The notes below the pieces were generated by a model. That model did not search any database and was not told where the DNA came from. It was given only the letters and a program-made list of their open reading frames with translations. 64,000 bases of DNA, from assembly GCA_041490445.1 (NCBI GenBank), contig JBGPTF010000013.1:1-64000 (forward strand). Direction: 5' to 3'. Position 1 is the stretch's first letter. Every line of letters begins with the position of its first letter. A program made the translations under genes and the position numbers. Shown piece by piece: positions 9,414 to 18,519 of the stretch. Origin of the DNA: JBGPTF01 sp041490445. Its GTDB lineage: Bacteria; Acidobacteriota; Terriglobia; Acidiferrales; UBA7541.

Positions 9414-10352
9414 ATGCCGACTGCTCTCAAGCGATCAACAACTCGCAAGCGGCGCGCGTCCCACCGCACGTCCGCGAACGCTGGCTGGGCCACCGTCCGC
9501 GCGAGTGGAATCACAGTCCTGCAAGCGCAAGCCCTCTCGAAGTTCGGCTGGCTTGTCCACGGGTTCAGCACGCGCTCCGGCGGCGCAAGCCTGCACGATT
9601 GCCGGAAGGTTCTGAACCTCGGCTTCATGGAATGGGATAAGCGCGCGCATGTCGAGCAGAATCGCGCGAAGCTGCTCGACGCGATCGGCACGCGCCGCAT
9701 GATGCTTGTCTCTCTCCGGCAGATTCACTCCGACGTTATCCACGTCTTCGACGCCGCGCCGCCCGAGCCCCTGCAGGGCGATTCCGCCATCACGGACACG
9801 CCGGGCCTGCTGCTTGGCATACAAACGGCCGACTGCATACCCATCCTGCTCGCGGATGCAAAGCATCGTGTGGTGGCCGCAGTCCACGCCGGCTGGCGCG
9901 GCACTCTTCGCCGTATCGCCGCAAAAACCGTCGGACGCATGCAGATGGTCTTTGGCACGCGCCCCGCGGACGTGGTTGCCGCCCTCGGGCCGGGCATTGA
10001 CCAGTGCTGCTATGAAGTGGGCCCCGAAGTCGTGAAGGAATTCGCAGGACAGTTCGAGCAGGCGCGCGAATGGTTCGATGGCCCCTACGACCAGCTCGCC
10101 TCCGGCGAAGAGCCGAATCCGCTTCCCTGGCTCACCATGATGCCGCCGGGACACCAGCCGCCCCCGCCGCGCGTCCGGTTGGACTTGATCGCCGCGAATC
10201 GCGCCATTCTTGTCGAAGCCGGGGTCCCGCCCGCCAAAATCTCCGCGTCGAAATTCTGCACATCTTGCCGCACGGATCTTTTCTTCAGTTATCGCCGCGA
10301 AGGCGCCCGCACCGGCCGCATGATGGCCGTCATCGGCCTCAAAAGAAAATAG
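9414..10352 (+). CDS. YfiH/PgeF-type laccase-domain protein (multicopper polyphenol oxidase / peptidoglycan editing family)
   Basis: This protein of about 312 residues belongs to the DUF152/YfiH family, members of which act as purine nucleoside phosphorylase-like, laccase-like or peptidoglycan-editing enzymes. The zinc-site motifs are present: RQIHSDVIHVFD, a Cys in IQTADCIPILLAD, and AVHAGWRGTLRRI with its His. The C-terminus has CTSCRTDLFFSYRREG, also typical. The start at 9414 gives a basic N-terminal extension of about 35 residues. The open frame extends much further upstream over acpS, which is antisense and unlikely. A downstream start cannot be excluded. Confidence 0.88.
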   Translation: MPTALKRSTTRKRRASHRTSANAGWATVRASGITVLQAQALSKFGWLVHGFSTRSGGASLHDCRKVLNLGFMEWDKRAHVEQNRAKLLDAIGTRRMMLVSLRQIHSDVIHVFDAAPPEPLQGDSAITDTPGLLLGIQTADCIPILLADAKHRVVAAVHAGWRGTLRRIAAKTVGRMQMVFGTRPADVVAALGPGIDQCCYEVGPEVVKEFAGQFEQAREWFDGPYDQLASGEEPNPLPWLTMMPPGHQPPPPRVRLDLIAANRAILVEAGVPPAKISASKFCTSCRTDLFFSYRREGARTGRMMAVIGLKRK

Positions 10353-10477
10353 CCACAGAGGCACAGCAACGCGGAGAGAAGCAAGAGATAGAAATTGTAG
10401 GAGAGGAAGAAGGAACCAAGGCCAGGAATTAGAGCCCGTGAAGTTCTTTTCTCTGCCCCTCTCGGTGCCTCTGTGGC
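10352..10477. repeat. 13-bp perfect inverted repeat bracketing a convergent intergenic region
   Basis: GCCACAGAGGCAC at 10352-10364 is exactly repeated in inverse at 10465-10477 (GTGCCTCTGTGGC). The arms enclose the whole spacer between two convergent genes and touch the stop codon of the laccase-domain gene. The inside is purine-rich and encodes nothing visible. It may be a bidirectional terminator-like structure or a small non-autonomous element. Confidence 0.6.
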
Positions 10478-10485
10478 AAATCCTC

Positions 10486-11559
10486 TTACCGCTGCGCAGA
10501 TTCGAGAAGAGCGAGCTGGCCGCAGGCCGCGAAGACATCCTGTCCGCGTGAATAGCGCACGAAGGCCAGTTGGCCTTTTTCGGCAAGGATTCTACGGAAT
10601 TCCTCCACACCTGCCGGGTCGGGCGGCGCGTAGGGCAATTCGCCCGGATTCCATGGAATCAGATTGATCTTGCACCGCAGGTTGGCGACGAGCTTTGCTA
10701 TCCGGCGGGCGTCGTCCGGCGAATCGTTGAAGCCGCCCAGCAGGACGTACTCGAACGTCAGCCGCTCCCACGTCCGCAGGGGATAGCGCCGGCAAGCATC
10801 GAGCAGCATCGCCAGCGGATACTTGCGATTGATCGGCATGATCTGATCGCGCTGTTCGTCGCTCGAGGCATTCAGCGAAATCGCCAGTTTCGGGCGAACC
10901 TTTTCCTCTGCCAGCCGTTCGATCCCCGGAACGATCCCGCTCGTCGAGAGCGTCACGTGCTTCGGTGAGAGTGCCACGCCGTTCGGGTCGAGCAGAATGC
11001 GCAGCGCGGCCATCACCGCCTCGTAATTCAGCAGCGGCTCGCCTTGTCCCATCAGCACCACGTTGGTCTGCGGCTTCAGCGTCTCGCGGTTGTCTTCGAG
11101 CGCCATCAGCACCTGTCCGGCAATTTCTCCCGGCGTCAGGTTGCGGATCAGGCCGAGCGTGGCGGTCATGCAGAAATGGCAATCCACCGCGCAGCCGGCC
11201 TGTGTCGAGATGCAGATCGTCTGCCGGTTCTCTTCCGGCATGAATACGGTTTCGATGGTCGTCGCGCGGCCGGAAGAATTGGCCGCCAGCGCGAGGACGT
11301 AACGCACGGAATCGTCGCTCGAACGGTAGCGCCGCTGGATCCGGGGAAGCTCGATCGCCGCTTCGCGCGCGAGCCGCTCGCGCAACGCCGCGGGAAGATT
11401 CGTCATCGCCGCGAAGTCGCTCCGCCGCTCGGCATACAGCGCATGGTAGAGCTGCGCCCCGCGATAAGCGGGCTCGCCCAGCGACGTGCAGTACGCTCGC
11501 AGCTCGTCGAGCGACTTGCCCAGAAGATCCGTTTTCAATTCGTTCTGCGGCGGAGGCAT
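10486..11559 (-). CDS. rlmN: Dual-specificity 23S rRNA (A2503)/tRNA (A37) C2-methyltransferase
   Basis: RlmN is a radical-SAM enzyme that methylates C2 of A2503 in 23S rRNA and of A37 in some tRNAs. The radical-SAM motif is CAVDCHFCMTATLG. Other hallmarks are LMGQGEPLLNY, LSTSGIVPGI and LAISLNASSDEQR. The C-terminal YSRGQDVFAACGQL carries the second catalytic Cys. Of several in-frame ATGs I chose 11559 (MPPPQNELK) because AAGGG is 6-7 bases upstream, giving 357 residues, normal for RlmN. The neighbour on the other strand is cysteine dioxygenase, with divergent starts. Confidence 0.95.
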   Translation of the reverse strand: MPPPQNELKTDLLGKSLDELRAYCTSLGEPAYRGAQLYHALYAERRSDFAAMTNLPAALRERLAREAAIELPRIQRRYRSSDDSVRYVLALAANSSGRATTIETVFMPEENRQTICISTQAGCAVDCHFCMTATLGLIRNLTPGEIAGQVLMALEDNRETLKPQTNVVLMGQGEPLLNYEAVMAALRILLDPNGVALSPKHVTLSTSGIVPGIERLAEEKVRPKLAISLNASSDEQRDQIMPINRKYPLAMLLDACRRYPLRTWERLTFEYVLLGGFNDSPDDARRIAKLVANLRCKINLIPWNPGELPYAPPDPAGVEEFRRILAEKGQLAFVRYSRGQDVFAACGQLALLESAQR

Positions 11560-11668
11560 CAGCATCCCTTTTCGCAATGATAACATGGCGCCCTGCAGCT
11601 GAATTCCGCCCCCGACTGTTTGCCGGGGCGCTATAATCCGCTCGCAGACGCAAAAGGGGGAGGGAAGC

Positions 11669-12250
11669 ATGGCGCAGCGGCTCGAAGTCGTTAAATGGGT
11701 GGAAAAACTTGCGGCTATCCCCGCGAAGGATTTCACGCTCAGCCGCATTGACGATTTTATGGGCGCCTTCTCGATTCAGCCGGAAACACTCGCGCCGTAT
11801 CTCTTCTATTGCCGCACGCACTACACACGGAACCTCATTTTCAAGTGCGACTTGTTCGAGATCATCGCCATCTGCTGGGAAGTCGGCCAGATCAGCGGCA
11901 TTCACAATCATCGCGACCAGAACTGCTGGATGGCGGTGCCGATTGGAAAGCTGCGCGTGGAGAATTTCCGCGTAGAACATCTCGACCGCGCGCGCGGCGC
12001 CTGCAAGCTCGCTCCCACCGATGTGTACGACATGGACGCGGAGCACCACGGCACCGTGCAGCCCGCCGAGCCGGTCCATCGGGTGCTCAATCTGGCGGAA
12101 TTTGCCCAGCGCGCAACCAGCGTCCACGTCTATTCGAAGCCCTACTCGAGCTGCGAAATCTATTCACTCGAAAAGGGCACCTGCATGGACGTCCCTCTGC
12201 ACTACTCCAGCGAGTACGGCGAGCTCTCGCCCGAAGAAAAGTTCGTCTAG
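11669..12250 (+). CDS. Cysteine dioxygenase type I
   Basis: This 193-residue cupin oxidises cysteine to cysteine sulfinate with O2. The iron ligands are H79 and H81 (GIHNHRDQNCWM) and H137 (EPVHRVLN). Y157-type Tyr occurs in HVYSKPYSSCEIYS. C86 lies five residues after H81, where eukaryotic CDO has the Cys that crosslinks to Tyr; most bacterial CDOs have Gly there. A strong GGGGGAGGGAAGC precedes the ATG. It stands alone between rlmN and a peptidase. Confidence 0.9.
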   Translation: MAQRLEVVKWVEKLAAIPAKDFTLSRIDDFMGAFSIQPETLAPYLFYCRTHYTRNLIFKCDLFEIIAICWEVGQISGIHNHRDQNCWMAVPIGKLRVENFRVEHLDRARGACKLAPTDVYDMDAEHHGTVQPAEPVHRVLNLAEFAQRATSVHVYSKPYSSCEIYSLEKGTCMDVPLHYSSEYGELSPEEKFV

Positions 12251-12396
12251 CCGCAGCCCCGCGGTTCCCGTCTTTTCTACGGTCCCGGTAGCAATTGAAA
12301 TCGTGTACCGATGCCATTTTTCTGACGGCCATGCGAGAATGAGAAAGGGCCTGGAGCCTTCTCGAGCGCCGTGAGGACTCGCCGGGCACACTCGCT

Positions 12397-13674
12397 ATGC
12401 CGAACGAAGCGCGCACGATCGAAAAAACAATTCTGCCGAATGGCCTGGTGGTGCTCACCGAGCCGATGCCGCATGTGCGCTCGGTTTCCATTGGGATCTG
12501 GATTCGCACCGGCTCGCGCCGCGAAACTGCGGTGATGAACGGGATCTCCCATTTTATCGAGCACATGGTGTTCAAGGGCACCGAGCGCCGCTCGGCTGAA
12601 CAGATCGCGCGCGAGATCGATCGCGTCGGCGGCATGCTCGACGCCTTCACCTCAAAAGAAATGGTCTGCTTCAATACGAAAATTCTCGACGAGCACTTGC
12701 CGGCCGCGTTCGATGTCCTGGCGGACCTGGTCCAGCACCCGCGATTCGCGGAAGACGAAATCACGCGCGAGAAATCCGTCATTCTCGAAGAGATCAAGAT
12801 GACGCAGGATAATCCCGAAGATCTGGTCCACGAACTCTTCACCCAGAATTTCTGGCGCGGGCATTCGCTCGGCCGGCCGATCCTGGGGCTCCCCGAAACG
12901 GTCGGACAGTTCAACCGGGAAGCGGTCCTCACCTGGTTCCGGCGCTGGTACGCCCCGAACAATATCGTGATCGCCGCGGCGGGAAACCTCAAGCCAGAGC
13001 GAATGGTCGAGCTGGCAAGGCAGGAATTTGGCAAACGGAAACCGGTCGCGGATGGCCCCGCGGAGTCCGCCCCGGTCGCGCACCCGCAAATTCTCCAGCG
13101 CAGCAAGCGCGAGCTCGAACAGGTGCACATCTGCATCGGCGTTCCCTGCTACCCGATGGCCGACCGCCGCCGCTTTGCCGCGACCGTGCTCAACGATGTT
13201 CTTGGCGCGGGCATGTCGTCGCGCTTGTTCCAGAACATCCGCGAGAAGCAGGGCCTGGCCTACGCCGTTTTCAGTGATATGAACCCTTACCGCGATGCGG
13301 GGGTGCTTTCCGTTTACGCCGGCACCGCGCTCGCGACCGCGGAGAAGGTCGTGCACTCGGTCGTCGCCGAGTTCCGCAATCTTAAAGAGACGCTTGTCAC
13401 CGAAGAAGAGCTCCGCCGGTCGAAGGACCACCTGAAGGGCTCGCTGCTGCTTTCGCTCGAATCCACAGGCGCGCGGATGTCAAACCTGGCGCGTCAGCAC
13501 ATGTATTTCGACCGCTTCTTCTCCTTCGATGAAATCATCGCTTCGGTGGAATCCGTCACTCGCGAAGAAGTGCAGCAGGTCGCACAGGAATTCTTCCGTC
13601 CGGAAAATCTCGCCGCCACCGTGCTCGGCAACCTCGGCGGCTTCACGCTCACCGCGGACCATCTCGCCTGCTGA
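12397..13674 (+). CDS. M16 family zinc metallopeptidase (processing-peptidase-like)
   Basis: This 425-residue M16 peptidase has the inverted zinc motif HFIEH (in NGISHFIEHMVFKGTERR) and the distal Glu in EKSVILEEIKM. The second half contains the non-catalytic M16 domain with RLFQNIREKQGLAYAVFS. It resembles bacterial YmxG/PqqL-type and mitochondrial processing peptidase beta subunits. The natural substrate is unknown. No signal peptide is seen, so it is probably cytoplasmic. Confidence 0.9.
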   Translation: MPNEARTIEKTILPNGLVVLTEPMPHVRSVSIGIWIRTGSRRETAVMNGISHFIEHMVFKGTERRSAEQIAREIDRVGGMLDAFTSKEMVCFNTKILDEHLPAAFDVLADLVQHPRFAEDEITREKSVILEEIKMTQDNPEDLVHELFTQNFWRGHSLGRPILGLPETVGQFNREAVLTWFRRWYAPNNIVIAAAGNLKPERMVELARQEFGKRKPVADGPAESAPVAHPQILQRSKRELEQVHICIGVPCYPMADRRRFAATVLNDVLGAGMSSRLFQNIREKQGLAYAVFSDMNPYRDAGVLSVYAGTALATAEKVVHSVVAEFRNLKETLVTEEELRRSKDHLKGSLLLSLESTGARMSNLARQHMYFDRFFSFDEIIASVESVTREEVQQVAQEFFRPENLAATVLGNLGGFTLTADHLAC

Positions 13675-13807
13675 TTCCCGGTTCGTCCTCCCCCGAGCTT
13701 GGACTTTTCTCTTTTCGGCTCTTTCACTCTTCTCCTCTTCGACTTTTTCCTCCATTGACGCCGCCGCGGCAGTTTGCCATCATCCTCGCATTCCGCCGGA
13801 GCATGAA

Positions 13808-14650
13808 TTGCCGGCGGAAAAACCACTCGGGGCCGATCGCATCCGTTTCCGAATTTCCATTCTGGCGTCGGGCAGTTCGGGCAACGCTACATTGCTCGAG
13901 ACCGAGCGGACGTGCCTGCTGGTGGATGCGGGACTCGGCAAGAAAGAAACTCTGCGGCGCCTGGCCGCTCTCGACAAACGTCCGGAACACATCGACGGCA
14001 TCCTGATTTCCCACGAACATACGGATCATTCCAGCGGGCTGCCGCAACTCGCGCGCGAATGGCGCGCGGTCGCCTATTTGACCGAGCCGACGCATCGCGA
14101 GCTGGCCCGCACCTTGCCGGAAGCCACCGGCAAGAAACTGGATCGCGTGGAATATATTCGGGCCGGAGAACGTTTCACGATCGGCGATATCGAAGTCGCC
14201 GCGTTTGCGGTGCCGCACGACGCCGCCGACCCCGTCGGTTTCACGTTTTGCACGAACGGCACGAAGGTGGCGGTCGTCACCGACCTCGGCTATTTGACCG
14301 AGCTCGTCAAGCACCATCTCCGCGAAGCGGATTGCCTGATCCTCGAATCGAACCACGACCTCGAGATGCTCAAAGTCGGGCCGTATCCCTGGTACGTCAA
14401 ACAGCGCGTGATGAGCCGCACCGGACATCTCTCCAACCACAACGTCAGCGAATTTCTTGCCGATCCGGAAGGCTTCGACGGCCGCGCGCGCTACCTGGTG
14501 CTCGCGCATCTTTCGGAGAACAACAACAATCCGGATCTCGCGCGGCTCTCCGCCGAAGAAGCGCTCCATCGCCGCCCCGCCGAGTGCGCCTTTCAGGGCG
14601 AATTGATGCTCGCCTCGCAGCGCGTCCCTCTCGGCCCTATCGAGCTGTAG
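13808..14650 (+). CDS. WalJ/YycJ-type metallo-beta-lactamase-fold hydrolase
   Basis: The protein has an MBL fold with the metal motif ISHEHTDHSSGL, the N-terminal RISILASGSSGNATLLE, and later AAFAVPHDAADPVGF, VTDLGYL and TGHLSNHN. These features match the YycJ/WalJ group, proposed nucleases or phosphodiesterases linked to cell-wall and DNA repair. No ATG precedes the conserved part after the end of the peptidase gene. I propose the TTG at 13808, which has GGAG 6 bases upstream and gives 280 residues. The frame is open further upstream, so the start is uncertain. Confidence 0.85.
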   Translation: MPAEKPLGADRIRFRISILASGSSGNATLLETERTCLLVDAGLGKKETLRRLAALDKRPEHIDGILISHEHTDHSSGLPQLAREWRAVAYLTEPTHRELARTLPEATGKKLDRVEYIRAGERFTIGDIEVAAFAVPHDAADPVGFTFCTNGTKVAVVTDLGYLTELVKHHLREADCLILESNHDLEMLKVGPYPWYVKQRVMSRTGHLSNHNVSEFLADPEGFDGRARYLVLAHLSENNNNPDLARLSAEEALHRRPAECAFQGELMLASQRVPLGPIEL

Positions 14651-14794
14651 CGCGGGTCGAGCGCAGGCTTTATTCCTTGCGTTGCAGGCGAAACGGCAAG
14701 TGCGCTGCTGAGGACGGTGAGCAACCGCAAATAGCGAGTGGGGGTTCGCGCATCCCAGATTAACGATCCCTACCAGCAGCTTCTCGCGAATGAC

Positions 14795-15130
14795 CTAGTT
14801 CGCCAGCAAATAGTCGAGGCTCGCGCGCATGTACGTCAGAATCACCTCGGAGAAATCAAGCGTGTACCGGATGCGCGCGTCAACGACTCTTCCGGAAGCG
14901 TCAGGCACAGGCTCGAGCAGCGGCGAGATGTGCTGATACTCATGCCAACCGCTGATTCCCGCGCCCGAGACCTTTGCCAGTGTGTGCAACATCTCTTTGA
15001 ATTCTTCTTTCGTCACGAGCCGTCCTCCGCCGCCGGCTGCTTGAAGGTCGCCGCTCTCAAAGAGCGGCAGCTCTTCTTGCTGCCTGCCGAGAGGAAGGAG
15101 TACCGAGCAATCATCCCAGACGGCTTCCAA
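14795..15130 (-). CDS. Small hypothetical protein
   Basis: This reading of about 111 residues has balanced amino acid use and no known domain that I recognise. It contains TKEEFKEMLHTLAKVSGAGI and ends in YTLDFSEVILTYMRASLDYL, which looks like real amphipathic helices. The first start is a TTG with a poor ribosome site, and the first 30 residues are less convincing. It may be a lineage-specific gene. The 99 bp between it and mntR separate the two divergent genes. Confidence 0.5.
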   Translation of the reverse strand: MEAVWDDCSVLLPLGRQQEELPLFESGDLQAAGGGGRLVTKEEFKEMLHTLAKVSGAGISGWHEYQHISPLLEPVPDASGRVVDARIRYTLDFSEVILTYMRASLDYLLAN

Positions 15131-15229
15131 TGTCTCTAGACCGCTTCAGCATGCCCCCAACTCAAGGACTCAATCCTTCGACCCGCCAGGGGAACGTAGT
15201 GGTAGACTAGATCCAAATTAGGTTGCACG

Positions 15230-15883
15230 ATGATCACCATTTCCAAAGAGAACTATCTCAAGGCCATTGCAGAGGCTGAAGCGGAAGGCAATACCGTGAT
15301 CTCCTCTCTCCTTGCCCACTGGCTTTCCGTGACACCACCGGCAGTAACCGCTGCCTTAAAGCGCCTGAGAAGAGACAGCCTGGTTACCATTAAAAGTGGC
15401 CTCATTGAACTCACTCCTGGAGGTCGGCAGGTTGCTGAACGAACTATCCTCCGACACCACCTGATCGAGCGCATGCTGTCTGAGATCTTTGGTATGGCAT
15501 GGTACGAGGTTCACGACGAGGCCGAGCGGCTGGAGCATGCTGTTTCTCCGTCATTTGAGAGAAGGCTGGTCGAGAAGCTGGGTAAGAAGGATGTCTGTCC
15601 CCATGGAAACGGCCTCGCGTTGAGGAGTGCGGAGGAACGGCGGAAAAAAGGTCTATGTCTGTTGCGCGAAGCGGAACTCGGTCCAGCTTACCAAGTGTCT
15701 TGTGTTTACGAGAGAGATCGCAAGTTATTGGAGTTCTTTGAACGGAAGGGAATTCGTCCGGGCACTCGCCTAAGAGTCCGAGCCCGGAATTACGACGGCA
15801 CCCTCTCCCTGAGAATGGAGAAGAAAAGCATTACGCTGGGTGGTCCGGCGGCGGACAAAATCTGGGTCGCCAAAGCACACTAG
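15230..15883 (+). CDS. mntR: DtxR/MntR-type metal-dependent transcriptional repressor
   Basis: This 217-residue protein has an N-terminal winged helix (1-70; SKENYLKAIAEAEAEGNTVI, then SVTPPAVTAALKRLRRDSLV). A metal-binding dimerisation domain follows (RHHLIERMLSEIFGMAWYEV, HDEAERLEHAVSP). A C-terminal SH3-like FeoA domain lies at about 150-217. This is the full DtxR architecture. An Nramp manganese transporter lies two genes downstream, so Mn(II)-dependent repression of that operon is likely. The AGG before the ATG is weak. An iron-sensing role remains possible. Confidence 0.85.
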   Translation: MITISKENYLKAIAEAEAEGNTVISSLLAHWLSVTPPAVTAALKRLRRDSLVTIKSGLIELTPGGRQVAERTILRHHLIERMLSEIFGMAWYEVHDEAERLEHAVSPSFERRLVEKLGKKDVCPHGNGLALRSAEERRKKGLCLLREAELGPAYQVSCVYERDRKLLEFFERKGIRPGTRLRVRARNYDGTLSLRMEKKSITLGGPAADKIWVAKAH

Positions 15884-15894
15884 CCTTATTTTTA

Positions 15895-15924
15895 TTAACC
15901 TCAGTTAACTTGATATGGTATATT
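15895..15924 (+). promoter_or_regulatory. Candidate MntR operator overlapping the promoter of the Mn cassette
   Basis: The inverted repeat TTAAC-CTCA-GTTAA at 15895-15908 sits over a possible -35 (TTAACC, 15895-15900), with 18 bp to a -10 TATATT at 15919-15924. This is the only strongly AT-rich stretch between mntR and the outer-membrane gene. Overlap of a palindrome and -35 suits repression by a DtxR-family dimer. The binding site is inferred, not matched to a proven consensus. Confidence 0.45.
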
Positions 15925-15945
15925 CGTGTTAAATGGATGGGGTAA

Positions 15946-17019
15946 GTGGCTTGTCTCCGCCCGAATCTAGGGCGAAGAATGTGCCGCCTCCTCCATCTAT
16001 CGGAGGTACTCCATTTGTCGAGTATCCTGGCCTCTTGGTTATTCCTGCACTGCATGATCTTCGGTCCGTCCGAGTATGGTGGCGTCCCTGCGGCAACCGA
16101 CCGCGCCCGTAAACCTTCCCGCTCGAACGCGCCCGATGCCGTGTGCCACGACGCGCCTCCCGCGAACCCCCTCGCACAGTTGCCGGAGGACTCTGCTCAC
16201 CCCAACCCCATCGTCACCAAGCCAGGGCCGGCGTCGCAAGCCGACAAGTCGCGCTTCACGCTGCTCAATCCGACGCCGCGGTCGCTGATGCGGAATTTCA
16301 ACACTGACCGCCCGGACAAGACCGAAAGCCCCTTCACCGTGGACGCGGGCCACTTCCAGGTGGAGTTCAGTTTCGTCGAGTACACGTACAACCACGCCTA
16401 TGGAGAGCGGACCGGCGGCTTTTCTGTCCTTCCCGCCAACCTCAAGGTCGGGCTGCTGAACAACCTCGACCTCCAGTTGGTGTTGAACCCTTACCAGAAC
16501 GTTCGGACGCACGGCCGGCCTCTCTCGCAACGCGACTCGGGTTTCGGGGATGCCGAACTCCGCACGAAGCTGAACCTCTGGGGCAACGACGGCGGGAAGA
16601 CGGCATTCGGCGTGATGCCCTTCGTCCGGTTCCCGACCGGCTCAGACGGCCTGAGCAACCACCACGTGGAAGGAGGACTGGTCCTCCCCTTGGCCGTGCG
16701 GGAACTGCCGGACGGATTTGACCTCGGCGCCATGGCCGAGTTCGACCTGGACCGCAACGACAGGAACGACGGGTATGGCGTGGACTTCGTTCATTCTGTG
16801 ACGATGGGCCACGAACTTTTCACGGAGAAGCTGAACGCCTACGTGGAGTACGTCGGGATCGCGCCAATGCGTACGGATCGCACCTATCTGGCGTCCTTCG
16901 ACACCGGCGCTACCCACGCGCTGAGTAAGAATGTGCAGTTGGACGCGGGAATCGCGGTTGGCCTGTCCCGTCGGGCGGACGAGTTCACCGTGTTCGCCGG
17001 GTTGTCTTTCCGCTGGTGA
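15946..17019 (+). CDS. Outer-membrane beta-barrel transporter-like protein of the Mn cassette
   Basis: This protein has a hydrophobic N-terminal leader, then a proline-rich linker, then repeated amphipathic beta strands and a terminal FTVFAGLSFRW. The barrel from about residue 110 resembles the MetA-pathway phenol-degradation/transporter barrel family (FNTDRPDKTESPFTVDAGHF, then VGLLNNLDLQLVLNPY). It lies between mntR and mntH on the same strand and may be a porin serving metal uptake. The GTG at 15946 is one possible start; ATG 15979 has a better-spaced AGGG and may be the true one. Confidence 0.7.
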   Translation: MACLRPNLGRRMCRLLHLSEVLHLSSILASWLFLHCMIFGPSEYGGVPAATDRARKPSRSNAPDAVCHDAPPANPLAQLPEDSAHPNPIVTKPGPASQADKSRFTLLNPTPRSLMRNFNTDRPDKTESPFTVDAGHFQVEFSFVEYTYNHAYGERTGGFSVLPANLKVGLLNNLDLQLVLNPYQNVRTHGRPLSQRDSGFGDAELRTKLNLWGNDGGKTAFGVMPFVRFPTGSDGLSNHHVEGGLVLPLAVRELPDGFDLGAMAEFDLDRNDRNDGYGVDFVHSVTMGHELFTEKLNAYVEYVGIAPMRTDRTYLASFDTGATHALSKNVQLDAGIAVGLSRRADEFTVFAGLSFRW

Positions 17020-17049
17020 ATACGGTATCTCGGGATTCAGGAGTTCGAC

Positions 17050-18492
17050 ATGGATGACTCAGCACAAGATCCGAAAGAGGCGGCCAAGCATGGTGGCAAA
17101 CCATTCGTTGGAAGCGGGACCACCGCCCACCCCAGCCACCTGTCTTTGGAAGGGATGCACAGTTCCGTCGAGGTGCCGCACCATCAGGCCGACTTCTGGG
17201 AGCAATGGCGGGCTTTTGTCGGGCCGGCGATTCTCGTTAGCGTCGGTTACATGGATCCCGGCAACTGGGGGACGGACCTGCAAGCGGGTGCTCACTTCAA
17301 GTATGGGCTCTTGTGGGTGGTCGGCCTAGCCAGCCTGATGGCCATCTTCATGCAGATTATTTCCGCCCGATTGGGCGTGGTAACCGGGAAGGATCTCGCC
17401 CAATGTTGCCGCGACTGGTATCCCAACTGGACCCGTTGGCCCAACTGGCTGATGAGCGAATTGGCAATTGGTGCCTGCGACTTGGCGGAGGTGCTCGGGA
17501 GTGCCGTAGCCCTCAACTTGATGTTCCATCTTCCCCTGCTATGGGGGATTATCATCACAGGCTTGGACGTGCTTCTGCTCTTGGCCTTGCAACGGTTAGG
17601 TATGCGCGCCATCGAGGCAGTAGTCCTGCTCCTGATTGCGACCATCGGCGTGTGCTATTTCATCGAGATTTTCGTTCTCCCGCAGACCCAGCCGAGCTTT
17701 CTGGAAATTGGACGAGCGCTGGTCGCTCCGCACCTTCGCCAATCGGGGATGTTATATGTCGCCATTGGCATCATTGGCGCGACCGTGATGCCCCACAACC
17801 TGTACCTGCACTCGGCCCTCGTTCAGAGCCGCAAGCTGCAGAAAGACGAACCGTCCATGCGGCGTGCGATCCACTTCAACACCATCGACTCGACCGTGGC
17901 CCTGACCATCGCCTTCTTCGTCAACGCGGCGATTCTGGTGCTCGCGGCGATGGTGTTCTTCGGGAAAGATAGCGTGACCGTATCGAGCGGGCTGGTGGTC
18001 AGGTTCGGGGCCGACAGTGATTGGATTCGGGTCGCCTATTTGACGCTGGCGCCGTTGTTGGGGACGGCTGCTGCGAGCACGCTGTTTGCGGTGGCGCTCC
18101 TGGCGAGCGGCCAGAGCAGCACCATCACGGGCACGCTTGCCGGGCAAGTCGTGATGGAAGGCTTCATGCATTGGCGAATCAAACCGTGGGTGCGGCGGCT
18201 CATCACCCGCACGCTAGCTATTCTCCCAGCGGTCTTCATTATCGGCCTGCGAGGTGACAGCAGCGTTACCGATCTGCTGACCCTCAGTCAAGTGGTGCTG
18301 GCGTTGCAGCTTCCGTTCGCCATGTTCCCGCTCCTGCACTTCACGAGTTCCCGCAAGCGAATGGGGGCTTGGAAGAACGGTTGGTTTCTTCTGATTGCCG
18401 GTTGGACCAGTGCTATTCTGATCACCGCGATGGACCTTTACGGCCTGCCGGAATCGCTCAAAGCCGTGTGGCAGGTCATCGCCGGCGGATGA
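17050..18492 (+). CDS. mntH: Nramp-family divalent metal (Mn2+) transporter
   Basis: This 480-residue inner-membrane protein has about 11 hydrophobic helices and both Nramp metal-site motifs: D69-P-G-N72 in TM1 (VGYMDPGNWGTD) and M247-P-H-N250 in TM6 (TVMPHNLYLHSALVQSRKLQ). It imports Mn2+ or Fe2+ with protons. A hydrophilic N-terminal extension of about 50 residues, rich in His, precedes TM1 and is longer than in E. coli MntH. It is 30 bp after the outer-membrane gene and 27 bp before uspA, so the three are likely one transcript under MntR control. Confidence 0.93.
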   Translation: MDDSAQDPKEAAKHGGKPFVGSGTTAHPSHLSLEGMHSSVEVPHHQADFWEQWRAFVGPAILVSVGYMDPGNWGTDLQAGAHFKYGLLWVVGLASLMAIFMQIISARLGVVTGKDLAQCCRDWYPNWTRWPNWLMSELAIGACDLAEVLGSAVALNLMFHLPLLWGIIITGLDVLLLLALQRLGMRAIEAVVLLLIATIGVCYFIEIFVLPQTQPSFLEIGRALVAPHLRQSGMLYVAIGIIGATVMPHNLYLHSALVQSRKLQKDEPSMRRAIHFNTIDSTVALTIAFFVNAAILVLAAMVFFGKDSVTVSSGLVVRFGADSDWIRVAYLTLAPLLGTAAASTLFAVALLASGQSSTITGTLAGQVVMEGFMHWRIKPWVRRLITRTLAILPAVFIIGLRGDSSVTDLLTLSQVVLALQLPFAMFPLLHFTSSRKRMGAWKNGWFLLIAGWTSAILITAMDLYGLPESLKAVWQVIAGG

Positions 18493-18519
18493 CGCCGGGA
18501 CGACGGAAACGGATCAACC

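Noticed and set aside
10592..12127. Long minus-strand frame across rlmN and the cysteine dioxygenase gene
   Set aside because: It is a shadow in another frame of rlmN and antisense to the dioxygenase, both of which have full family motifs.
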